A stretch of 64,000 nucleotides of DNA. It comes from Fulvivirga imtechensis AK7 (lineage in GTDB: Bacteria; Bacteroidota; Bacteroidia; Cytophagales; Cyclobacteriaceae). Position 1 is the stretch's first letter. Every line of letters begins with the position of its first letter. Where the stretch lies: NCBI RefSeq assembly GCF_000331535.1, contig NZ_AMZN01000044.1, forward strand, positions 1 to 64,000, in the 5' to 3' direction. The notes under the pieces are model-generated. The model worked only from the letters and a program-made list of their open reading frames with translations, was not told the origin of the DNA and made no database searches. This document shows, piece by piece, positions 44,370 through 51,702 of this stretch. The position numbers and the translations under genes are program-made.

Positions 44370-46090
44370 CAACCATTTTTCTGCTGACTCTGCTATGGAG
44401 CTCTCTGTATGCACAAAAGAGTATTATTAACCAGGGCAGGAGCCAGGCGCGGAAAGTAGAAAGTGAAATAAGGAGAACAAAACGCGACTTCAACAGGGTC
44501 GGACAGCTATTCAGCACAGATAAAAAGCAGGTGACCAGTGAGGATAATCTTGCAGATACCATTGTCTGGGAAAAGAAGAGATATATCCCCGAAAGAGGTC
44601 TGGTAAATGATTATGCATATCTGTTTCGCTCAGTTCACGGAGCCCAGCAAAAAGTGTATTTCAAGAACACGGGAGACCTTAATAAAATCGTATGGGATTC
44701 GACCACCAACAAATTTTACAATCGCCTGGATAAGGTGAATGCCATAAGGGAAGGCAATGTGGTGTTGGGCTGGCACCCGTATTGGATGAAAAATGATTTT
44801 CAATATTATAAATACAACCTGCTTTCTATCATAGCCTATTTTTCTTATGATATCAATCCACGCACCGGAGGATATAATGATGCAGATGCCATTGCGGATT
44901 GGCGTACCACAGCCATGATCGACTCTGCACAAAACCACAACGTAAAGGTGCTACTGACTGTCACCAATTATGGCAGGCAGCAGAATGATAAATTTCTATC
45001 AGACCGAGCCGTATGGAACAGCCTGATCGATAGCCTTGAAGTATTATTGAGAGAAAGAAATGGCAGTGGAATTGACCTGAACTTTGAACAGGTGCCTAAC
45101 AACCGGAGGGATGATTATACCGATTTTGTTAAAAAATTAAGAACCAGGCTGGGGAGTTCTCGTATCATTACCGTGCAGGTGCCGGCTTACAATAATAACA
45201 ATGCCATCGACTTCAGGGCTATGGAGCCTTTTGTTAATTATTTTATTATACAAGGCTACGACTACAGCTATGTAGAATGCAACAATGTGCCTGCACCCAT
45301 ATCTCCACTTTATTCGCTTAATACTGAATGCCCTTGCATTGTCAATACTTATGACTATTGCATTCGAAATGGACTTAACCCGCGAAAGGCGATATTGGGT
45401 CTGCCGACATATGGTACCGAGTGGACATTGGCGGGGAACAGTTGGAATGCCAAAGCTACTTTCGAAAGGTACATCACGTATAATGACGTAATGTCGGATT
45501 ATGATGTAAATTATCAGCCAACTTATGATGCGGTAAGTGGCAGCAGCTATTTTTTTATCAGGCAAGGATCACAAAGCTCCAGATTGATCTGGTTTGAAAG
45601 CAAAGAAAGTCTCGATACCAAATTTCAGTGGGCGTTGGATCATGATATGAAAGGGGCGGCTATCTGGGCATTGGGTTATGATGGTCAGCAGCCCGGAATA
45701 TGGAATGCCATCGCCACCAATTTTGGTGTGGAGCCACTTCAGGAGATTCGCCCAATCGGCTACGACAATGGCAATGTCTATTCTATTATGGCGTCTTTTG
45801 TAAAGCATAAAAGAGCGATTGGAATAGGAGTAGTAATTATTGTCTACTTCTTTATCATTGGGCTGTTCGTTTCCTTATTTGACTGGCGGGTAAGGGAAAT
45901 TTTCTTTCAGAATTTTACCTACCGGGCCGTTTTTGCCGGAATTATTATTGCCCTTAGTGCACTTTCGATTTTCCTGCTCAACGATGGCTCTACTTACCTG
46001 TTCCCACTTTTCGTAGGGCTCATTATAGGAGCGCTGGTTGTTTATATTATTACAACCCGGTATATTTCATACAGAGATAAATTACCCTAG
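44354..46090 (+). CDS. membrane-anchored GH18-like glycoside hydrolase in the eCIS locus
   Basis: A 578-residue protein with an N-terminal signal peptide (MFKQITTIFLLTLLWSSLYA), a GH18-type TIM barrel at about residues 130-460 (VVLGWHPYWMKNDFQYYKYN, SIIAYFSYDINPRTG, GIDLNFEQVP, AAIWALGYDGQQ) and three C-terminal transmembrane helices (IGVVIIVYFFIIGLFVSLFD, AGIIIALSALSIFLL, LFVGLIIGALVVYIITT). In the GH18 motif DGxDxDxE the segment GIDLNFE keeps the catalytic Glu but has Asn for the last Asp, as in some spore-lytic enzymes. It may cleave peptidoglycan or a chitin-like polymer to allow particle passage or attachment. Confidence 0.82.
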   Translation: MFKQITTIFLLTLLWSSLYAQKSIINQGRSQARKVESEIRRTKRDFNRVGQLFSTDKKQVTSEDNLADTIVWEKKRYIPERGLVNDYAYLFRSVHGAQQKVYFKNTGDLNKIVWDSTTNKFYNRLDKVNAIREGNVVLGWHPYWMKNDFQYYKYNLLSIIAYFSYDINPRTGGYNDADAIADWRTTAMIDSAQNHNVKVLLTVTNYGRQQNDKFLSDRAVWNSLIDSLEVLLRERNGSGIDLNFEQVPNNRRDDYTDFVKKLRTRLGSSRIITVQVPAYNNNNAIDFRAMEPFVNYFIIQGYDYSYVECNNVPAPISPLYSLNTECPCIVNTYDYCIRNGLNPRKAILGLPTYGTEWTLAGNSWNAKATFERYITYNDVMSDYDVNYQPTYDAVSGSSYFFIRQGSQSSRLIWFESKESLDTKFQWALDHDMKGAAIWALGYDGQQPGIWNAIATNFGVEPLQEIRPIGYDNGNVYSIMASFVKHKRAIGIGVVIIVYFFIIGLFVSLFDWRVREIFFQNFTYRAVFAGIIIALSALSIFLLNDGSTYLFPLFVGLIIGALVVYIITTRYISYRDKLP

Positions 46091-46101
46091 CCCTTTATTT
46101 T

Positions 46102-46341
46102 ATGAAAGATCTTATAGCCAAGGAGTTTTTATATTTTTTCGTAGCAGTGATTGTCGCGTTGCCTGTAGGTTTTTTGTTCCTGTATCTGGTTCATGTAGAG
46201 CCCGCGGGAGCTACGCTATCAGAAGATGAAAAAGTGCTGGAGATGGACCTTTTGTTTATCGGAGGGCTGCTGGGCTTTATTGGCGTTTATTTAGTGCGGC
46301 TAACAGTATGGGCAGTAAAACAGCTTTTAGTATCAAAATAA
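46102..46341 (+). CDS. small membrane protein of the eCIS block
   Basis: A 79-residue protein with two transmembrane helices (LYFFVAVIVALPVGFLFLYL and IGGLLGFIGVYLVRLTVWAV) and a short acidic loop (GATLSEDEKVLEMD). Not recognised. It lies 11 bp after the GH18-like gene and 10 bp before the Afp16-like gene, so it is operonic. Size and topology are holin-like, but nothing else supports a lysis role. Confidence 0.55.
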   Translation: MKDLIAKEFLYFFVAVIVALPVGFLFLYLVHVEPAGATLSEDEKVLEMDLLFIGGLLGFIGVYLVRLTVWAVKQLLVSK

Positions 46342-46351
46342 TCAAGCAACA

Positions 46352-46927
46352 ATGATCCACAATGTGCTTCCCGTAATAGCCAGCGAACTTAACGACTATT
46401 TGAAGTCGAGGTTTAATGCTGTGGAAGATAAAGTTATCCTTTCTAATATTATAGATCAGGATGGATCTGTGGCTATCGAGGGTAGCAATAAGGTGGTAAT
46501 AACACTGATCAACATAGCAGAAGAAACCATGATAAAAGCGAACTCCAATCAACACCTGATCGGCAGTAGTTATGTGGATTTTGCCCCCTCTATCAGTGTC
46601 AATCTCACATTGATGATATCAGCATATTTCAGTCCTAAAAACTATGTGGAGTCACTGCGTTTTATATCCGGGGTGATCTATTTCTTTCAGTCAAAGCCAC
46701 TGTTCACCTCACAAAACACGCCGGGGCTGAGTCAAAATATTGATAAACTTCACTTTGATTTGCTATCTCTTACCCCACATGAACTGATGAATCTTTTCTC
46801 TATGATGGGCGCAAAGTACACACCATCAGTTGTTTACAAAATGAAAATGTTGACCTTTAGCCAGGATAACATTGTTGATGAGATACCAGCCATCCAGGGA
46901 CTAAATGTTGAAGGAGAAACTTCCTGA
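46352..46927 (+). CDS. DUF4255/Pvc16-family protein (sheath terminator, Afp16-like)
   Basis: A 191-residue protein with the family N-terminus MIHNVLPVIASELNDYLKSR and the VVITLINIAEETMIKANSN and SVNLTLMISAYFSPKNYVES segments of DUF4255 (now Pvc16). In Afp/PVC particles the homologue caps the sheath and tube at the end distal to the baseplate and limits length. It is the last gene of the first sub-operon; 180 bp of non-coding DNA follow before the next gene. Confidence 0.85.
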   Translation: MIHNVLPVIASELNDYLKSRFNAVEDKVILSNIIDQDGSVAIEGSNKVVITLINIAEETMIKANSNQHLIGSSYVDFAPSISVNLTLMISAYFSPKNYVESLRFISGVIYFFQSKPLFTSQNTPGLSQNIDKLHFDLLSLTPHELMNLFSMMGAKYTPSVVYKMKMLTFSQDNIVDEIPAIQGLNVEGETS

Positions 46928-47081
46928 TAGTCAGACGATTGCCATGCTAGTTTTCATGGAAAAAATTAAACTTGTTTTAAAAATTATGCTTTTTGTTTAT
47001 TTTCATTATCTTGTAAGTTCGATACAGTAAGACTTAACAAATCCGGGTATTATTAAGATCTACTGTCTATCAGTTTGCTTT

Positions 47082-47094
47082 TTTTAAAACCAAC
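47082..47094 (+). promoter_or_regulatory. TTTTAAAACCAAC leader motif upstream of the 47108 start
   Basis: The same 13-mer as at 12502 and 31154, here 13 bases before the TTG chosen as start. It suggests that a separate transcript, or at least a new leader, begins in the 180-bp gap at 46928-47107. Confidence 0.4.
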
Positions 47095-47107
47095 AACTAC
47101 CAGGATC

Positions 47108-48121
47108 TTGAGATACGAGACATTACTTTCTGTAGTTTATTCTCATCAGTACTACAGATCGGGAAAATTCAGAGGCTTCGGCATTTTGCCGGCCACCGGG
47201 ACCGAGCGTCTTTTCAGATCCTATGGTATCATTATTCGTGAGCTGGAGGCTGGTTTTACCCTGCTTTTTAAAGAGGAGAACTCCGGTGAGTCGTTAATAA
47301 GAAAGCTCAGGCAAAAACTCCGCTTTACTTTCTACATTGCATCGAAGGATCGTATGTTCATGAATTACTCCAATATACCAGGAGATCTTGATGGCTATTG
47401 GTTGAGTAATCTGAATGTGAATGGAAGTGATCCGTCACTAATACATCAGGATGCCTTTCTCGGCGAACGCGATCGCATACAGTTTGTTTCTTCACCTGCA
47501 GATATTACCCGGGGTATGACTGATGGATCTGCCGTTGATATTGAGGATATGTTTGGTGAACAGATTTTTCAGGGTGTCAAAGAAGAGCTATCGGAGAGCT
47601 ACCTGAAAACATTGTTGAGCGAGCATGACTATTTGACAATAACTGTCAACGGACAGGCTAATAGGTACTACAACAAGCCCGGGGTAAAGCAATTAGTGGG
47701 AGTAATTGATATTGTACTCGATCCTGAGAGTCCGGGGCATAGTTTTGATGCAATAAAAGGTGCCGAATATAAAGTGGCAATAGACACCAGGCCCACTACG
47801 TGGCGCTATAACCTTATTAATCGGGACGAATACAAATACGCTGATTTTAAGATCTATTCCGGTAAAAATGTAGTGCCTACGACTGCTGCTGAAGAAAAGA
47901 AAATGATCACCGGAGAGAAAGCCTATTTTATAGAGACAACTACCCCTATTCCATTAAAGGAGCGCTATGAAAATGCACTCGAACTGGAGATGGTGAAAAT
48001 AGAAACAGATAGAAACATCAAAAGGAGGATTAGTTTACCTGTTCCTGATATTAACAAAGTGAAGGTGATACGAGAGGCAGATGCATATCGGGCATATTCT
48101 GAAATGTATATATATTTTTAA
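47108..48121 (+). CDS. unknown eCIS-locus protein before the sheath gene
   Basis: I place the start at the TTG at 47108, just after the leader motif; the frame is open further left through the motif itself, which argues against the longer version from 47075. The 338-residue product has no signal peptide or transmembrane helix. Recognisable segments are RYETLLSVVYSHQYYRSGKF, GILPATGTERLFRSYGIIIR and LVGVIDIVLDPESPG. No known domain. It sits between the Afp16-like terminator and the sheath gene, so a cap or adaptor role is conceivable. Confidence 0.6.
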   Translation: MRYETLLSVVYSHQYYRSGKFRGFGILPATGTERLFRSYGIIIRELEAGFTLLFKEENSGESLIRKLRQKLRFTFYIASKDRMFMNYSNIPGDLDGYWLSNLNVNGSDPSLIHQDAFLGERDRIQFVSSPADITRGMTDGSAVDIEDMFGEQIFQGVKEELSESYLKTLLSEHDYLTITVNGQANRYYNKPGVKQLVGVIDIVLDPESPGHSFDAIKGAEYKVAIDTRPTTWRYNLINRDEYKYADFKIYSGKNVVPTTAAEEKKMITGEKAYFIETTTPIPLKERYENALELEMVKIETDRNIKRRISLPVPDINKVKVIREADAYRAYSEMYIYF

Positions 48122-48143
48122 TCAAAACAATAACTGAAAATTT

Positions 48144-49637
48144 ATGGCTCAAGTATTGGCAACACCGGGTGTTTATATTGAGGAAAAAAGTGCCTTTCCA
48201 AGTTCAGTTGTAGCAGTACCTACTGCGGTACCCGCTTTTATCGGGTATACTGAAAAGGCCTCGAGAGGCAATAAATCCATTATTAACGTACCCACAAGAA
48301 TTACTTCATTAGGTGAATTTCACCAGTTTTTTGGAGGAGCTCCAAAAGTGACATTTGAAGTGGCTGAAGATGAAAAAGAACAGTTCAAAGTTACTGTAAA
48401 CAGTGACTCCAGGTACAACCTTTACAATTGTATGCGACTCTTTTTCGCTAACGGAGGCTCTACCTGTTACATTGTTTCGGTAGGTGACTACACAGGCGGA
48501 GTAAAAGCCGCACAGCTTAATGACGAAGAGAACGAAGGCGGTATCAAAACTCTGTTGAAAGAACCGGAACCTACTATGCTGGTTATTCCCGATGCAGTGC
48601 TTTTGGAAGAAGCCGAGTGCAACTCACTGCAACAGGCAATGCTTCAGCATTGTGGTCTCGACATGCGAAATCGTGTTGCTATTCTTGATGTTTACAACGG
48701 AGATACGCCCCGCACTATGGCGGATGACGATGTCATCACCAAGTTTAGAGAAGGAGTAGGCAATAACTTCCTACAGTGGGGTGCGGCTTACTATCCATGG
48801 CTGAGCACTACCATTGTTTCTGCTGATGATGTGAACTACACCAACATCAGCAACCTTGATGGCCTCACCGGTATCCTCAACAAGGAGGTGGATGATATGG
48901 TGGCCAATGAAATTATTAAAGAGAAGAGAGGCGAACTGATAAAAGCAGAAATCGAGCAACTGTCTAATGCTGATGCCGATGTGGTAACACTACATCAAAC
49001 GCTGAATGCCGTAAGCCCGATGTATAAAACCATCATGGGTGAGGTGAGAAATCAGCTAAATGTCCTTCCTCCGAGCGCAGGCATGGCTGGCGTTATATCT
49101 ATGGTAGACAATTCCGTGGGTGTTTTCCAATCACCGGCCAACGTTTCTGTGGGCTCAGTGGTGAAACCTGCCGTGAATATTACCAACACCATCCAGGAAG
49201 ATCTGAACCTCCCACTGAACGGTAAGGCAGTTAATGCTATCAGAACTTTTCCCGGAAAGGGCGTGCTCGTTTGGGGTGCGAGAACACTTGATGGCAACAG
49301 CATGGACTGGAGGTATCTTAGTGTTAGAAGAACAGTGATCATGATCGAGCAGTCATTGAAAGCTGCTACTGAGGCCTATGTATTCAAACCAAATGTGGTG
49401 AATACCTGGGTTACAGTTAAGGGAATGATGACGAACTTCCTGACCGACCAGTGGAAACGTGGAGCATTGGCAGGGTCTTCACCTGAAGATGCATTCAGCG
49501 TTGACGTAGGACTCGGTGTTACCATGACACCTACTGACATTTTGGACGGTATTATGCGCATCACAGTAAAGCTGGCAGTAGTTAGACCTGCCGAATTTAT
49601 TGTGATCACAATCCAGCAACAAATGCAGAAGTCGTAA
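48144..49637 (+). CDS. contractile sheath protein (Afp2/3/4-like)
   Basis: A 497-residue tail sheath protein. It opens AQVLATPGVYIEEKSAFPSS, the usual sheath start; the C-terminal half carries the strongest family motif NAIRTFPGKGVLVWGARTLD and DWRYLSVRRTVIMIEQSLKA, ending FLTDQWKRGALAG, MRITVKLAVVRPAEFIVITI. The sheath surrounds the tube and contracts to drive it into a target. It is the only sheath gene I found; Afp carries several. It has a good spacing of 44 bp to the first tube gene. Confidence 0.93.
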   Translation: MAQVLATPGVYIEEKSAFPSSVVAVPTAVPAFIGYTEKASRGNKSIINVPTRITSLGEFHQFFGGAPKVTFEVAEDEKEQFKVTVNSDSRYNLYNCMRLFFANGGSTCYIVSVGDYTGGVKAAQLNDEENEGGIKTLLKEPEPTMLVIPDAVLLEEAECNSLQQAMLQHCGLDMRNRVAILDVYNGDTPRTMADDDVITKFREGVGNNFLQWGAAYYPWLSTTIVSADDVNYTNISNLDGLTGILNKEVDDMVANEIIKEKRGELIKAEIEQLSNADADVVTLHQTLNAVSPMYKTIMGEVRNQLNVLPPSAGMAGVISMVDNSVGVFQSPANVSVGSVVKPAVNITNTIQEDLNLPLNGKAVNAIRTFPGKGVLVWGARTLDGNSMDWRYLSVRRTVIMIEQSLKAATEAYVFKPNVVNTWVTVKGMMTNFLTDQWKRGALAGSSPEDAFSVDVGLGVTMTPTDILDGIMRITVKLAVVRPAEFIVITIQQQMQKS

Positions 49638-49680
49638 TTAACTTTTAAATAAAACATTAAGGAATTAAAATATAAATAAC

Positions 49681-50133
49681 ATGGCAGGAGAAGCTCAAGA
49701 TAATATATGGCCGTTGCCCAAGTTTTACTTTAAAGTAGAGGTAGATGGAGGTATCGCGGCCTCATTTCAGGAAGTATCCGGTTTAGATATCGAAAGTGAT
49801 GTATTTGAATATCGTCATGGAGATAGCCCCAACTTTTCAACTATTAAAATGCCAGGTTTGAGGAAATCCAGTGATGTAACACTGAAGAAAGGTATTTTCA
49901 CCGGCGATGTGAAGTTCTTCGAGTGGTTCAATGAGATTAAACTCAATACCATAGAGCGTAAGACGGTTACCATCATGCTGCTTAATGAGTCCGGTGACTC
50001 TGAGATAGTATGGACATTGGCTAATGCATTTCCAAAGCAGGTACAGGGTACAGACCTTAACTCTACCAGTAGCGATGCGGCAGTGGAAACACTCGTACTG
50101 GCTCATGAAGGGTTGACAGTAAGTACACCTTAA
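49681..50133 (+). CDS. tube protein 1 (gp19-like, Afp1/Afp5 family)
   Basis: A 150-residue protein of the T4 gp19 tube family: FYFKVEVDGGIAASFQEVSG, DIESDVFEYRHGDSPNF, the loop KSSDVTLKKGIFTGDVKFFE and the C-terminal LNSTSSDAAVETLVLAHEGL. It forms rings of the rigid inner tube. It is 44 bp after the sheath gene, and a 191-bp gap with a long hairpin separates it from the second tube gene. Confidence 0.92.
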   Translation: MAGEAQDNIWPLPKFYFKVEVDGGIAASFQEVSGLDIESDVFEYRHGDSPNFSTIKMPGLRKSSDVTLKKGIFTGDVKFFEWFNEIKLNTIERKTVTIMLLNESGDSEIVWTLANAFPKQVQGTDLNSTSSDAAVETLVLAHEGLTVSTP

Positions 50134-50324
50134 TTGATGAAGGCGCCGAATGGAAGTTCGGTATCCTTTGACTGGTTGAGAGTGGCTTAAAGAACCAAAA
50201 GCTGTAGGTCATCCTGGTGAGTGGAAACCTCCATACATTTTAATGGAGTGGGACTTCACGCTTCAGGATGACTATACCTTTAAGGCGCCTCTCGTTTACT
50301 TTTTTTTAATCAATTATTAGTATT
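50134..50324 (+). repeat. hairpin-rich spacer between the two tube genes
   Basis: A long stem-loop: GTCATCCTG (50208-50216) with CAGGATGAC (50264-50272), inner stem CTCCAT (50229-50234) with ATGGAG (50243-50248) and an 8-base loop. AAGGCGCC at both edges (50140-50147 and about 50282) frames it. It could attenuate transcription or protect the 3' end of the tube mRNA. Confidence 0.65.
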
Positions 50325-50822
50325 GTGGCAGTGAGTAGTTCAAACAAAGGCCAGTTGGGTACAGATCCCTACTATCCCATGGTGGGATTTTACTTCTCTG
50401 TTCAGATCGATGGTATTTTCAATAGCGTAGACTCAAAATTCAAAGAAGTCTCTGGAATTACCATGGAGATAGAAAACGGGCAGACTGTAAAAGAAGGGGG
50501 GGAGAATGGTGCCGTTCATGAACTACCCGGCCGAACAAAATACTCCGACCTTGTGCTAAAGCGTGGTTTACTGAAGCCCAACACTGAGCTTACCGATTGG
50601 TGTATGAGCTTTTTTAATAACGACTTTTCCAAGCCATTGCAGACAAAGGATATTTATGTGCAGTTGTTGAACGATCAGGGAGAACCCGTTTTTACATGGT
50701 TGTTTAAAAGCGCTCACCCTAAAAAGATGGAGATTAGCGGGTTCAATTCTACCGGTAGCGGTGATGCGGGGATTGTAGTGGAAACCATTACATTGAAGTA
50801 CGAAACATTCAGTATTGTGTAA
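50325..50822 (+). CDS. tube protein 2 (gp19-like)
   Basis: A 165-residue tube-family protein with a GTG start: VGFYFSVQIDGIFNSVDSKF, KEVSGITMEIENGQTVKEGG, SDLVLKRGLLKPNTELTDW and FNSTGSGDAGIVVETITLKY. It is longer and more divergent than tube protein 1 and could be the tube-initiator ring that joins tube and baseplate (Afp5-like). Both tube proteins lie in one operon with the sheath. DUF5908 follows after 10 bp. Confidence 0.9.
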   Translation: MAVSSSNKGQLGTDPYYPMVGFYFSVQIDGIFNSVDSKFKEVSGITMEIENGQTVKEGGENGAVHELPGRTKYSDLVLKRGLLKPNTELTDWCMSFFNNDFSKPLQTKDIYVQLLNDQGEPVFTWLFKSAHPKKMEISGFNSTGSGDAGIVVETITLKYETFSIV

Positions 50823-50832
50823 TTTTTAAACT

Positions 50833-51009
50833 ATGCCATTAAAAGTGAACGAGCTTGTAATTCAGGCAAAATTTGATAGTGAGGTTGAGGCGGATGCCAA
50901 TGCCGGCAAAGTAGCAGGTGGCGTTGACCTGGAGTTATTCAGGGAAGAGATCATCAGAGAGTGTATGGAGAAGGTAGAGGAGTATTTGAGGAAACAAGAA
51001 CGGAGATAG
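50833..51009 (+). CDS. DUF5908 family small eCIS protein
   Basis: A 58-residue protein starting MPLKVNELVIQAKFDSEV and ending in a helix LFREEIIRECMEKVEEYLRK. The MP-x-x-V-x-ELVI-x-A start is the signature of the DUF5908 family found between tube and baseplate genes of Bacteroidota eCIS loci. It lies 10 bp after tube protein 2 and 3 bp before the LysM baseplate gene. It is probably a structural or assembly protein. Confidence 0.75.
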   Translation: MPLKVNELVIQAKFDSEVEADANAGKVAGGVDLELFREEIIRECMEKVEEYLRKQERR

Positions 51010-51012
51010 CAT

Positions 51013-51702
51013 ATGGCTTCTAATGGAAAAAGGATAAAAATGGTGATAGAAGGCTATGAAAGCCCGGATTTCACAGGGAAAGTGGGTGAGTTTACCCTGC
51101 AAATGAATCCTGAGAAGTACGATATAGAGGAGCCTAAGCCGCAAAATATTAAGCCTAATGTACTGAGCAATGGAGAAGTAGCCCCTGGCAACGATCCGGA
51201 AGGCCTTGAGGTGCTCAAAATTGAATTTTACCTTGATTCCACAGGAATAGTACCCGGATGTGACGATGTGCATGATAGTATCGACAGCCTGCGGACCCTG
51301 GGGTTGGAGATTAATGGAAATATCCATCGTAAGAACTACCTGAAGGTGCGTTGGGATTCAGTGCTGGTATTTCCGTGTGTGATGAAATCCCTTAAAGTAG
51401 ATTACCTCCTTTTTAAACCGGACGGAGAGCCGGTCAGGGCGAAGGTAAACGCTGAATTCGAACAGTTTATTGATGCGGAAACTCAGGCGAAGATGAATAA
51501 TACCAGCTCGCCCGACCTGACTCACGTAAGAACCGTTGTTGCTGGCGACAATTTGCCGTTGCTATGCCATCGGATCTATGGAGATAGTAAATACTACATC
51601 CAGGTAGCGGAGTATAACAATATTATTAACTTAAGTCATTTAGCACCAGGGCAAAAAATTGTATTTCCACCATTAGGTTATGGCAACATCACCAGTAAAT
51701 AG
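51013..51702 (+). CDS. LysM-domain baseplate protein (Afp7-like)
   Basis: A 229-residue protein. The N-terminal about 155 residues (GEFTLQMNPEKYDIEEPKPQ, LKIEFYLDSTGIVPG) belong to the CIS tube/baseplate family; the C-terminus is a LysM domain (TVVAGDNLPLLCHRIYGDSK then YYIQVAEYNNIINLSHLAPG). In PVC and Afp this protein joins the tube/spike to the baseplate; the LysM may act as a fold module and not bind peptidoglycan. It overlaps the spike gene by 23 bp. Confidence 0.9.
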   Translation: MASNGKRIKMVIEGYESPDFTGKVGEFTLQMNPEKYDIEEPKPQNIKPNVLSNGEVAPGNDPEGLEVLKIEFYLDSTGIVPGCDDVHDSIDSLRTLGLEINGNIHRKNYLKVRWDSVLVFPCVMKSLKVDYLLFKPDGEPVRAKVNAEFEQFIDAETQAKMNNTSSPDLTHVRTVVAGDNLPLLCHRIYGDSKYYIQVAEYNNIINLSHLAPGQKIVFPPLGYGNITSK

